Below are positions 42,845 through 51,569 of a stretch of DNA of 64,000 nt, piece by piece (the first letter of the stretch is position 1; each line of letters begins with the position of its first letter). The DNA comes from Deltaproteobacteria bacterium (lineage in GTDB: Bacteria; Myxococcota_A; Polyangia; GCA-2747355): NCBI GenBank assembly GCA_020633415.1, contig JACKDQ010000001.1:434001-498000 (forward strand), read 5' to 3'. The position numbers and the translations under genes were made by a program. The notes under the pieces are model-generated. The model was given only the letters and a program-made list of their open reading frames with translations. It had not been told where the DNA came from and did not search any database.

Positions 42845-43759
42845 ATGTTGAAACGGGCGCAAGACATGTTTCAGATGGTTCAGGATGGCGTACGCAACAC
42901 CTTTCGCGTTGTCGCCGATCTTGCCGAATCGATGGGGGTCCCAGCGTCGCTGACGTCGTTGATCGCGCCACGCTCGATCAACTACCCTGAGCCTCCGCCG
43001 GTAGTTCGGCCACAAACGCCACCGGTCTCGAGTCAGCCCGCGGCGCCTGCGCGCCAAGCGCCGCCTGCGCGCCAAGCGGAACCGCGCCAGGCGGAACCGC
43101 GCCAGGCGGTATCAGGCTCGGCCGGCGAAAAGTCGGCAACCGACAAGAGCGCCAATGGTCAAAGTGCGCCGGCGCGACCGTCGGCGAGTGCGCCTGCCGT
43201 GCAGCACGCAGCAAAGCCCAGCGCAGCGCCAGCGATAACATCGGCGGGGCGCTCGACTGCGACCTCGTCTGGCGCAACGGCGTCTGGGTCGTTGTCGGTC
43301 TCTTCTGGGTCGGTCTCTTCTGGGTCGGTCTCTTCTGGGTCGGTCTCGGCTGGGGCAATGCCGTCAGCGGCGATGCCGTCTGAGGAGGACGACGCCGGTG
43401 CCGCGAAGAAGCGTCCAGCGAAGCGCCGTCCCGTCGAGGGAGATCGCAGTGCGTCGCAGCAGGTTCGTCCGCTGCATGTTGAAGATGCGATCAACGGTAG
43501 CACCTACCTGGCGCGGATCATTTGGTCGCTTGGTGTCGCTCAACTCGAGGGAGTCGGCCCGCTGAGACCTGCGGACATCGCGCGGATGGTGATGTCTCGT
43601 TCAGCGGTCAGCCTCGAGCCACCCAATGTTGCGCGTTATATTCGCCGCAGCAAGCCGACGTCGATCGTCGTCGACCATAGCGAGGGTGGTTCGAACTACT
43701 ACAAGCTCAACAGCAAGGGACGCAAGCTGTTCGACGACCACTTCGGTAAAGGCGAATAG
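42845..43759 (+). CDS. Protein with repetitive Pro/Ser linker and C-terminal winged-helix-like domain
   Basis: 304 residues from the ATG at 42845 (AGGGAC seven bases upstream; a TTG two codons earlier is less likely). The first 45 residues are helical and amphipathic. Residues about 55-200 are low complexity (RQAEPRQAEPRQAV, then SGSVSSGSVSSGSVSAGAMP) encoded by near-perfect DNA repeats. The C-terminal about 95 residues (AINGSTYLARIIWSLGVAQL ... GGSNYYKLNSKGRKLFDDHF) read like a winged helix, with the wing near NYYKLN. Likely a DNA-binding or adaptor protein with a long tether. Not assigned to a family. Confidence 0.6.
   Translation: MLKRAQDMFQMVQDGVRNTFRVVADLAESMGVPASLTSLIAPRSINYPEPPPVVRPQTPPVSSQPAAPARQAPPARQAEPRQAEPRQAVSGSAGEKSATDKSANGQSAPARPSASAPAVQHAAKPSAAPAITSAGRSTATSSGATASGSLSVSSGSVSSGSVSSGSVSAGAMPSAAMPSEEDDAGAAKKRPAKRRPVEGDRSASQQVRPLHVEDAINGSTYLARIIWSLGVAQLEGVGPLRPADIARMVMSRSAVSLEPPNVARYIRRSKPTSIVVDHSEGGSNYYKLNSKGRKLFDDHFGKGE
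43296..43355. repeat. Coding tandem repeat of 15 bp
   Basis: Within the linker of the winged-helix-like gene, at least three near-identical 15-base units (GGGTCGGTCTCTTCT) encode repeated GSVSS. Just upstream (43060-43110) a second run of repeats encodes ARQAPP and PRQAE units. The synonymous identity of the units shows recent slippage-type expansion, so the linker length is expected to vary between strains. Confidence 0.8.
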
Positions 43760-43789
43760 TCTCCCCGTCCGCGCTCGATTGGACCGGCC

Positions 43790-45184
43790 GTGTCCTCAGA
43801 TCTGCTGCTCAAGAACATTTATCATCTGGTATCCAGACCCGGGCAGGACGCGCGTCTGCGCGGCGTCGATCTGTTGGTCTCTGGTGGGATCGTCAAGCAG
43901 ATTGGCGAACAGATCGACGCACCCGCTGCTCGGGTGATCGATGCCTCGACCAAGCTGGTTTTTCCCGGGCTAGTCAACACACACCACCACATGTACCAGT
44001 CGATGACGCGCTGTCTGCCTGCCGTGCAGAACGCCGAATTATTCGACTGGCTGGTCGGCCTGTATCCGGTTTGGAGCAAGCTTGGTCAAGAAGCGCTGGA
44101 AGTCGCGACGCAGCTGTGTTGTGCGGAGTTGCTCAAGAGCGGTTGCACGGCGACCTTCGACCACCATTACTTGTTTTCGCCCAGCTTGCCGTCGGAGGCG
44201 CTCGCCGCGCAGGTAAGCGCAGCGACGGCAACCGGTATCCGCTTCTGCGTCTCACGGGGCAGCATGTCGCGGGGCAAGAGCCAGGGTGGATTGCCGCCCG
44301 ACAGCGTGGTGCAAGACGAGCAGGAGATTCTCGAAGCCAGTGAACGCTTGATCGCCGAGCACCACGATGCCGATGCGAATTCGATGGTCCGCGTCGCGCT
44401 GGCGCCGTGTTCGCCGTTTTCTGTGACCGATCGCCTGATGGAACGCTCGGCCGAGCTCGCCCGTCGCTACGGCGTCAAGCTGCACACGCATCTGGCGGAG
44501 ACCGCGGACGAAGAGCGCTATTGCCAACAGACCTACGGCTGTCGGCCGCTGGCGCTGATGGAGCGTTTGGGCTGGTTGGGTGAGGACGTTTGGTTTGCGC
44601 ACGGGGTTCATTTTGACGACGCCGAGCTCGATCAGCTCGCCGCGACGCGCACGGGTATTGCCCATTGTCCAACCTCGAACATGCGCCTCGGATCGGGCTT
44701 CGCACGCGTCACGGAAATGATCGGGCGCGGTGTGCGCGTCGGTCTCGCCGTCGATGGCTGCGCCTCCAACGATAGCTCCAACATGCTCGCCGAGTTGCGC
44801 AATTGTCTGCTGCTCCACCGCGTCAAACATGGCGCGGCCGCGATCGACGTCCATCAGGTGTTTGATCTAGCGACCCGTGGCAGCGCCGATCTGCTCGGTT
44901 GGTCCGAACTCGGGACGCTGGAAGTCGGCAAGCCAGCTGACCTGGTGTTGGTCGAGATGGATCGACTGGACTATGTCGGCGCGCTATCCGACCCGTTGGC
45001 GGCGGTGGTCTTTTGCGGTCTTTCCCAAGAAGTCCACAGCGTGATCGTCAACGGACGCTTGGTGGTCGACGATGGTCGGCTGACGGCGATCGATGAGCAG
45101 GCGTTGCGCCGCGAAGGCAACCGGCAGGCGCGGGCCTTGCTCGAACGCGCTGGCGTTGAGACGCGCTGGTATCTGGACGTCTAG
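43790..45184 (+). CDS. 8-oxoguanine deaminase-type amidohydrolase
   Basis: 464 residues starting at GTG 43790. Amidohydrolase superfamily: metal-binding VNTHHHMYQSMTR at about 63-75, HTHLAET (second His pair and Glu), AHGVHF, and the late Asp in DGCASNDSSNML. The string MYQSMTRCLPAVQNAELFDW and the C-terminal FCGLSQEVHSVIVNGRLVVD are typical of the TrzN/8-oxoguanine deaminase branch. The enzyme would turn 8-oxoguanine into urate. It is convergent with carbamate kinase, which appears at the end of purine catabolism, so a purine-salvage or degradation role is likely. Substrate within the branch is not certain. Confidence 0.85.
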   Translation: MSSDLLLKNIYHLVSRPGQDARLRGVDLLVSGGIVKQIGEQIDAPAARVIDASTKLVFPGLVNTHHHMYQSMTRCLPAVQNAELFDWLVGLYPVWSKLGQEALEVATQLCCAELLKSGCTATFDHHYLFSPSLPSEALAAQVSAATATGIRFCVSRGSMSRGKSQGGLPPDSVVQDEQEILEASERLIAEHHDADANSMVRVALAPCSPFSVTDRLMERSAELARRYGVKLHTHLAETADEERYCQQTYGCRPLALMERLGWLGEDVWFAHGVHFDDAELDQLAATRTGIAHCPTSNMRLGSGFARVTEMIGRGVRVGLAVDGCASNDSSNMLAELRNCLLLHRVKHGAAAIDVHQVFDLATRGSADLLGWSELGTLEVGKPADLVLVEMDRLDYVGALSDPLAAVVFCGLSQEVHSVIVNGRLVVDDGRLTAIDEQALRREGNRQARALLERAGVETRWYLDV

Positions 45185-45238
45185 CGCGCAGGGTGCCGAC
45201 AAACGCCTGCGCGCGTCGCTAACCGCGTGGCTCGCTGG

Positions 45239-45256
45239 CGCTAAGTTCGCTTAGCG
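45239..45256. terminator. UUCG-loop hairpin between convergent genes
   Basis: CGCTAAG TTCG CTTAGCG: a perfect 7-bp stem with the very stable UUCG tetraloop, three bases beyond the carbamate kinase stop. A second hairpin with a 9-bp stem (GCGCGCAGG at 45184-45192 and CCTGCGCGC at 45206-45214) lies at the end of the amidohydrolase gene. Neither has a U-tract. Together they probably end or protect the two convergent transcripts. Confidence 0.5.
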
Positions 45257-45258
45257 GA

Positions 45259-46251
45259 CTAGAGCCGGCCGACGAAGTGCGTGCCTCCACGCCCTTCGAG
45301 TGCCAGCTCGAGGCTTGCGCCGTCGGTGATCAACGCGCGGCGTCCGCCGCGTTTGAGGAACGACTGGATCGCCTGGACCTTGGGTCCCATGCTGCCGGGG
45401 GCGAAGTGCCCCTGAGAGACCAGTTTTTCCGCTTCCTCGGCGGTTACCGCGCCCAACGCTTGTTGGTTCGGCTTGCCGTAGTTGACATAGGCGTGGGGCA
45501 CGTCGGTGAGGATCACCAACAGCTCGGCGCCGATGCTGCTGGCGAGCAAGCCCGACGTTAGATCCTTGTCGATCACGGCTTCGACGCCGACGTAGTCGTC
45601 GTAGGAGTTTTTGATGATCGGAATGCCGCCACCACCGCCGGCGATTACGATGTGGCCATGGCGCGCCGAGTCCTGAATCATTCGCCATTGCACGACGCGT
45701 TGTGGCCGCGGCGAAGGCACGACTCGGCGCCAGCCGCGGCCCGAGTCCTCGACGATTTCCCAGCCGTGCTGTTCGGCGGCGGCGCGCGCTTCTTGTTCGC
45801 TCATGAATCGACCGACCGGCTTGGTCGGCGCCAAGAAGGCTGGATCGCGCTTGTCGACTTCGACTTGGGTGACCATCGTCACCACGAAGCGGTTGAGGTT
45901 GCGGCGACGCAGCTGGTTGAGCATCTCTTGCTGCATGATGTGTCCCAGCCAGCCTTGGGTATCGGCGACGAGCACGTCGAGCGGCATCGTCGGCACTTGG
46001 TCGCGCGCGATGTCGGTCTGCTGCATCAGCATGCCGACCTGCGGACCATTGCCGTGGGTGATCACCAAGTCGTAGTCGCGCTCGATCAAGGTCATCATGC
46101 GCGCCGATATCTCGGCGGCGTTCTTCAGATGGGTGTCAAAGGTTGCGGGCTGTCCCGTGCGCATGAAGGCGTGGCCGCCCATCGCGACGACGGCGATCGG
46201 CTTTGCGGGTTGTGGTGCAACGATGGCTTGAAAGTCGGAGGTAGGTCGCAT
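45259..46251 (-). CDS. arcC: Carbamate kinase
   Basis: 330 residues. Amino-acid-kinase fold: VVAMGGHAFM near residue 22-31, ITHGNGPQVGMLMQQ at about 64-78, IVIAGGGGGIPII, GVEAVIDKDLTSGLLAS and a C-terminal GGTHFVG. It transfers phosphate between carbamoyl phosphate and ADP, yielding ATP, CO2 and ammonia. Instead of the usual GGNA loop it has GGHA, a His for the commonly conserved Asn; this may mark a different clade. It faces the 8-oxoguanine deaminase gene, as expected if it handles carbamoyl phosphate from purine breakdown. Confidence 0.88.
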   Translation of the reverse strand: MRPTSDFQAIVAPQPAKPIAVVAMGGHAFMRTGQPATFDTHLKNAAEISARMMTLIERDYDLVITHGNGPQVGMLMQQTDIARDQVPTMPLDVLVADTQGWLGHIMQQEMLNQLRRRNLNRFVVTMVTQVEVDKRDPAFLAPTKPVGRFMSEQEARAAAEQHGWEIVEDSGRGWRRVVPSPRPQRVVQWRMIQDSARHGHIVIAGGGGGIPIIKNSYDDYVGVEAVIDKDLTSGLLASSIGAELLVILTDVPHAYVNYGKPNQQALGAVTAEEAEKLVSQGHFAPGSMGPKVQAIQSFLKRGGRRALITDGASLELALEGRGGTHFVGRL

Positions 46252-46420
46252 GCTCTCAGTCTATGATCGCCGGCAGGGTTGCGGAAACATTTGTCTCGAT
46301 CGGTCCGCTCGACGCTGACGCAGTGCGTAAGATTGGCAGGTTTGCCGCAGCCGACAGTCAGCTTGAATTCCGCGCGGCCCCCTGATACGAGGTAGCACTC
46401 GACTAGACTAGGTGCACGTA

Positions 46421-49303
46421 ATGAGCAAACGACGTCGTCTTCGCCGCGCCCGCAGCCTGGCGCTCTTCGGAGTGCTCACGTTCTGTGCGGCATGCGCGGA
46501 AAATGTAACCAAAGAAGCGCCGCTTGGCGCACGGGTCACACCGGAGTTCGATCCGGGGGGCGCGTTGCTACCGACGCCCAACGATGCTGTCCGCGATCCG
46601 GTCAGTGGTTTGCTCCAAGTGCCGGTGGCCGATAAGGCGACGCGGCCCGCGCAATACGAATTCGACCGCTGGCTGAATACCCTGGATGGTTTTCCGACAT
46701 CGGGTAGCGCGCAGGTCATCTTCACCGGTCAGTTGGATGCGACCTCGCAAGAGGCCGCAACTTTGGCCGAACAAATCATCGTGCTCACCGTCGACAAGCA
46801 GGCTGGTGGCGCCGTGGCCCGGGTTCCGGCAACTGAGCTGACCTTCAGCCATGCCGTCAAGACGCTGACGCGCGCTGGGACGAGCGTCGAGTACAGCGTG
46901 GTCAACATTTCTCGCCAAGGCGGCTGGCAGCGCGGCAAGACTCATGCGGTCTACGTGCTCGACGGTCTGAAGGACAGCGCTGGCAAAGCGCTATTGCGGT
47001 CGCCGTACTTTGAATTGGTCGCAGGCAGTGAGCCGATCTGTGAGATGAAAGACGGCGCGTGCGTGTTCAACTACTCGTCGTTTCTGGTCTCGGCCGTGGC
47101 GGGTCGCATGCGCGCTGCCAATACCGCGGCCTGCGCGCAGGGCAGCGAGGCATGCCTCGAGGAGCAAGCGCTCGAGTTGAAGATCCACGACGAGGTGCTC
47201 GTTGCGGCCACCGGATTTGAGAAGTTGCGCCAAGGAACGGCCTCGCTGTTTGCGCTTGGCGAGTTGCTGCCGGCGGTCAAGGATCAGCTCGCCAAGGCGG
47301 TTGTCGCCTGGGGGTTCACCACCTTGGGCTTGACCGAGGTTGAATTCGATCCGACGACCGGCAAGTTGCCTGGGCCGGGCAACGACATCATCATCGCCCG
47401 CAGCGATAGCGCCGACTGCAAGACGGGTCTTGTCTGCATTCCAGCTCCAGCAGGCGAGTCCGACGCCGACAAGGCCCTGCGTCTCGGTCTAAATACCCTC
47501 GACGGTTTTTCGACGACGGCACCGTACTGGGCGACCGTTGCCGGCTCGGTTGACGCGAAGACCCTGCAGGCCGAAGGCTCTTTCGTCGTGATCAACATCA
47601 GCAGTCCGCTTGATCCGCCCGACGTTACCTTTAGCTACTCGGCTGAGAACAATGCGATCGTGATGACGCCCAACAAGCCGTTGCGCGAGAAGAGTCAGTA
47701 CGCGGTGGTGCTTGTCTCGGCGAGCGATGGCGAAGTGGCCAAGACCGTGACCTCGGCAGGTGGCTTGGCCGATAAGCAGGGTCGTCGGCTGGTTCCCTCA
47801 TCGATCTTTGCGCTGGCACGGCTAAGCGTGCCGTTGGTCGACAAGCTAGACAACGAAGGTCGACCGACCGCAGACAGCAAGTCGCGGGTTTCGGTGTTGG
47901 ACGACGCCACGGCAAGTGCGCTCGAGGGGCTGCGTTCGAGTTATGCCGAGCTATTCAATACGCTGGAAACCAATCCGCTGTTCAAGATTCCGCGGCGAAA
48001 TATCGTCGGCGCTTGGACGTTCACCACGCAGTCGATCGGTAAACCGCTTTCGCAGTTGCGGGCCTTGCCTTGGCAAGTTTTCGGCGACGCTGCGTCACCG
48101 CTCAAAGACGGCGACAGCCCCGCGTTGATCGGCGCTCAGAAGGAGACCTCTGCGCCCAGCTGGTGGACGGCCGGCGCCTTCGCCTCGTCGAATATCGGGA
48201 CTTGGGTCAGCGGCGCATTTCGCAGCTATAACGCGCTGGACCCCGCGACCGGCGCGTTGTTCCCGGCGACGACGATCGGCAGCGCTGGTGTGGCCACCGA
48301 GATTCCGTTTATCGCCACGGTGCCCAAGGGTACGCCCAAAGACCCGGCCGGCTGGCCGCTGGTGATCTACCAGCATGGGCTGTTCGGCGCGAAGCGTCAT
48401 ATGGCCAGTCTCGCCGATGCGCTGGCGGCTGCCGGGTTTGCGACGATCGCCTTCGACGCGATTTATCATGGCCAGCGTTCGTTGTGCGATCTCGACGCCC
48501 ATTGCGCCGATAGTGGCGCGACCTGCGATGTGAAGACGGGCAAGTGTAGTGCTGGGGCGCTCAAAGATACCAACGGTGATGGTGTGCCCGATGCCTCGGG
48601 TGGCGCGCGTTTTATGAACACCGCCTATCCGTTTGCCGTGCGCGACAACCTGCGCCAGCATGTCGTCGATGCGGCAGCGTTGCTGCGGGCGATCGAAAAG
48701 GGTGCGTTTACGCGTTTTGACGCGAACCTCAAGATCAGCCCGACCGATTTTCACTACGTTGGCCAATCGCTCGGTTCGATTCTCGGCACGCTGGTGATGG
48801 CGGTGGAAGAGCTGCCCCGTCGCGCTGTGCTCAACGTGCCGGGTGCGCCGATCGTTTCGATTTTCGCCGAAAGTCCTGGCTTGGGATCGACGCTCGATGA
48901 TGTGCGCAAGGCGCGCGGAATCACCGCCGGCTCCTTGGCTGACATGCAGCTTTTGCACACGTTTCAATGGATCTTGGATGCTGCGGATCCGGCGAATTTT
49001 GCCAACTACGTGCAAAACGAACAGTTGGACAACCTGATCAAGCAGAACAAGGTACCGAAGAAAGAGGCGATGGTTCAGATCGCCGCTAAGGACACGGTGA
49101 TTCCCGCGAACTTGGGGCTGCAGTTCGCCGAGTGGTTGGGCGCACCGACCGCAAACACGACCTACGCCAACCAAGACCATAACTTCTTGCGCGGTGCTTC
49201 CCCGGACGCCAACGCGACGCTGGCGGCGCAAGAGCAGATGATCACGTTTCTCACCACCGGGCAGGTCTGCAAGCCTGATCTTGCAGCCGGGACCTGCAAT
49301 TAG
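46421..49303 (+). CDS. Large lipoprotein lipase/esterase-like alpha/beta hydrolase
   Basis: 960 residues from the ATG at 46421; a GTG three codons earlier is less well placed. Lipoprotein signal (LALFGVLTFCAAC). The N-terminal half (about 25-580) is beta-rich (Ig-like stretches, PLDPPDVTFSYSAENNAIVM) and the C-terminal part is an alpha/beta hydrolase: oxyanion HG in VIYQHGLFGAKRHM, nucleophile elbow in HYVGQSLGSILGTL (Ser at about 783) and a late His in TTYANQDHNFLRG. Such proteins act as surface lipases/esterases in deltaproteobacteria. It lies 6 bases before a FadL-type porin, an apparent operon for cutting lipids and taking up the fatty acids. Confidence 0.85.
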   Translation: MSKRRRLRRARSLALFGVLTFCAACAENVTKEAPLGARVTPEFDPGGALLPTPNDAVRDPVSGLLQVPVADKATRPAQYEFDRWLNTLDGFPTSGSAQVIFTGQLDATSQEAATLAEQIIVLTVDKQAGGAVARVPATELTFSHAVKTLTRAGTSVEYSVVNISRQGGWQRGKTHAVYVLDGLKDSAGKALLRSPYFELVAGSEPICEMKDGACVFNYSSFLVSAVAGRMRAANTAACAQGSEACLEEQALELKIHDEVLVAATGFEKLRQGTASLFALGELLPAVKDQLAKAVVAWGFTTLGLTEVEFDPTTGKLPGPGNDIIIARSDSADCKTGLVCIPAPAGESDADKALRLGLNTLDGFSTTAPYWATVAGSVDAKTLQAEGSFVVINISSPLDPPDVTFSYSAENNAIVMTPNKPLREKSQYAVVLVSASDGEVAKTVTSAGGLADKQGRRLVPSSIFALARLSVPLVDKLDNEGRPTADSKSRVSVLDDATASALEGLRSSYAELFNTLETNPLFKIPRRNIVGAWTFTTQSIGKPLSQLRALPWQVFGDAASPLKDGDSPALIGAQKETSAPSWWTAGAFASSNIGTWVSGAFRSYNALDPATGALFPATTIGSAGVATEIPFIATVPKGTPKDPAGWPLVIYQHGLFGAKRHMASLADALAAAGFATIAFDAIYHGQRSLCDLDAHCADSGATCDVKTGKCSAGALKDTNGDGVPDASGGARFMNTAYPFAVRDNLRQHVVDAAALLRAIEKGAFTRFDANLKISPTDFHYVGQSLGSILGTLVMAVEELPRRAVLNVPGAPIVSIFAESPGLGSTLDDVRKARGITAGSLADMQLLHTFQWILDAADPANFANYVQNEQLDNLIKQNKVPKKEAMVQIAAKDTVIPANLGLQFAEWLGAPTANTTYANQDHNFLRGASPDANATLAAQEQMITFLTTGQVCKPDLAAGTCN

Positions 49304-49309
49304 GAGCCG

Positions 49310-50644
49310 ATGATGCACGTAATAAGCAGAAGGATCGCGTTGTCGGTTGTGGCGTTGACGTTGCTGTTTTCTGGTCAGCGCGCTGATGCCGCGGGTTTTG
49401 CGATCAACGAGTGGGGCGCGCGGTCGATCTCCTTGGGCAACGCGGTGACTGCGATGGCCGATGATCCGTCGGCGATCGTCTTCAACCCGGCTGGGCTAGC
49501 GCAGCTCGAGGGGCTGGGGATCATGGCTGGTGTGGCGGTGGTTTCGCCGTCATTCGGCTATACGGTTGCGGCGCCCAATAGCGACAGCGAGGTTGATATC
49601 GACGGCGAGCGGCAGTTCTTTCCGATTCCCGCGCTGTATGCGACCTACCGCGTACACGACCGCCTGGCTGTTGGTCTTGGCGTGTATTCGTCGTTTGGCT
49701 TGGGGATCAAGTGGCCGCAAACGATCGACGTCGCCGGTCAGCAAACCGCCTGGTGGGGTCGTTCGTTGATCCAAGAGGTCGACCTAAAGACCGCGTTCAT
49801 CACGCCGACGGTGGCGCTCAAGTTGCACGAGCGTGTGCTACTCGGTGGTGGTCTGAACATCGTGCAGGCGGCGGTGCTGCTCAAGCGGGCGAACACCAAC
49901 TCGGCCGCCATCGCTGATGACATCAATGTCGAGCTCGCTGCCGAAGATCTGGCGTTTGGCGGTAACGTTGGCTTATTGATCAAAGCGATTCCCAAGCGGC
50001 TCAACATCGGCGTGACCTATCGCAGCGCGCTGTCTTTGACCTTCGAGGGCGACGCGGTGTTCTCCAAAGCCGATGGCAGCTTGCCCGAAGGGATGCGCTT
50101 GCTGCTGATCGATAGCAAGGGACGCGCCGGTTTGAAGCTGCCACACACCTTTTCCTTCGGCGTGGCCGCTTTTCCGATCGATCGACTCAAGGTTGGTGCT
50201 GCACTGGACGTGATCACCTGGAGCAGTTACAAGGAACTGGCGATCGACTTGCTCGACGAGAACGGCGAGCGGCGCCCGTCCTCGACGTCTGAGCCGAAGA
50301 ACTGGCATAATACGATCGCTGCGCGCGTCGGTGCTGAGTTCATGTTGACTCCCGATATCCCTCTGCGTCTCGGTTTCGTTTACGACCAAAGTCCGGTGCC
50401 CAAGCAGACGGTCAGCGCAGAATTGCCCGATGCCGACCGCTACGAATGGACCTTGGGGGCGGGTTACCGCTGGCGGAAGCTCACCGCCGACCTCGGCTAC
50501 ATGTTCTTGCTGACAGGTGACAAGAAGGCCGCCCCCGAGGCGCCGCTTTCGACCAGCAATGGCGCGGGGCAGCGCCGCGCCGCGACCTATCGGGCCAGCG
50601 CGCACATACTCGCACTTACCTTGGGCTACACCTTCGACATTTGA
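49310..50644 (+). CDS. FadL-type long-chain fatty-acid outer-membrane porin
   Basis: 444 residues with AGGAG upstream of the ATG and signal peptide (LSVVALTLLFSGQRADAAGF). The mature N-terminus GFAINEWGARSISLGNAVTAMADDPSAIVFNPAGLAQL is the hallmark of the OMPP1/FadL/TodX family (NPAGL); the 14-stranded barrel ends ...ALTLGYTFDI. FadL imports long-chain fatty acids across the outer membrane. The lipase gene ends 6 bases before, which strongly suggests coupled action. Confidence 0.9.
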   Translation: MMHVISRRIALSVVALTLLFSGQRADAAGFAINEWGARSISLGNAVTAMADDPSAIVFNPAGLAQLEGLGIMAGVAVVSPSFGYTVAAPNSDSEVDIDGERQFFPIPALYATYRVHDRLAVGLGVYSSFGLGIKWPQTIDVAGQQTAWWGRSLIQEVDLKTAFITPTVALKLHERVLLGGGLNIVQAAVLLKRANTNSAAIADDINVELAAEDLAFGGNVGLLIKAIPKRLNIGVTYRSALSLTFEGDAVFSKADGSLPEGMRLLLIDSKGRAGLKLPHTFSFGVAAFPIDRLKVGAALDVITWSSYKELAIDLLDENGERRPSSTSEPKNWHNTIAARVGAEFMLTPDIPLRLGFVYDQSPVPKQTVSAELPDADRYEWTLGAGYRWRKLTADLGYMFLLTGDKKAAPEAPLSTSNGAGQRRAATYRASAHILALTLGYTFDI

Positions 50645-50813
50645 ACTGCGACGGCGGCTAGGTCGAACTCACAGATTTTCCGATCGTGAGACGATGCTGC
50701 AGGTTGCTCAACAGCGGGGACACGCGCGCTGGCTGGGCGTTTTCGTTGGTGGCGTCGCCGCTATCGCTAGCGCGGTGAGCGGTCGTTAGCGAGAGGACGC
50801 GAAAGCGCGCCGT

Positions 50814-51479
50814 TTGCGCTATCATCTTATCGTGCAAGAGCGTCGCGAAGCTGAGCGCGTTGAGTTTGTCGGTCGCGCAACGGTCGACATCGTCGGTACG
50901 CGTGTCAACTGTGTCGCTCGTGATGTTTCCGAAACCGGCATCTTGCTGCTGCCCCCGCTGGCGGCTGCCGTGGGTACTGACCTGCGGGTGCGCTTTCTTT
51001 TCCCAGGCTTACGCGATTGGATCGATCTGCCCGGGACGATCGCCCGCGTGACAGAGGTTGACGGCAAATACGCTTGGGGCGTTGCCTTTGGCGAGATGGA
51101 CCGCGTGACCAAGCAGATGCTGCGCTCGTATGTGCGCCGTTGCACGGGGCGTCCATCGACCGGCAACAACCCAGCGATCGCCACGGCGACCGTTGAAGAG
51201 ACGACCGAGACCCGCCCTTTCCCCGGGCTCGACGATGACCCGTTCGCCGACCTGCCTAGCACCTCGGCTCGCGTGCTGGAAGATGTGGCCGCGTCGCCGA
51301 TCGGACAGCGGGATTTGCCTGTCAGCGCCGCTGCTCAGGAAAGTCCCCCCGCCGGCCGCGCCGAACTCAAGCGGCTCTATGCCGATGCTCTCGGTGCTCC
51401 AGCAGCTGAAAAGGCCGACGACAAGGAAGGCGAGGCTCAAGAGGGCAAATCAAAGCGCAAGTGGTTCCGCTGGCGCTGA
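50814..51479 (+). CDS. PilZ-domain protein (c-di-GMP binding)
   Basis: 221 residues by the TTG at 50814; a GTG at 50832 would give 215 and starts closer to the conserved domain. Residues about 10-120 form a PilZ domain: RREAER (the RxxxR motif) and the following DVSETGI (D/N-x-S-x-x-G). These bind cyclic di-GMP. The C-terminal about 100 residues are acidic, Ala/Glu/Lys-rich and disordered. PilZ proteins couple c-di-GMP to motility or envelope processes; the pilus genes of the window are 20 kb away. Confidence 0.82.
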   Translation: MRYHLIVQERREAERVEFVGRATVDIVGTRVNCVARDVSETGILLLPPLAAAVGTDLRVRFLFPGLRDWIDLPGTIARVTEVDGKYAWGVAFGEMDRVTKQMLRSYVRRCTGRPSTGNNPAIATATVEETTETRPFPGLDDDPFADLPSTSARVLEDVAASPIGQRDLPVSAAAQESPPAGRAELKRLYADALGAPAAEKADDKEGEAQEGKSKRKWFRWR

Positions 51480-51569
51480 ACTGAGAAAAACAGCTCGCTG
51501 TGCTAGACTCGCCGACCGATCGCGCATCGTTGATCGACGGTGTGCGTTGCGTTTTGGACAGGGGGCGCG

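Noticed and set aside
48095..49318. 407-codon minus-strand frame over the lipase gene
   Set aside because: It mirrors the hydrolase domain, whose GQSLG and HG motifs are intact on the plus strand.
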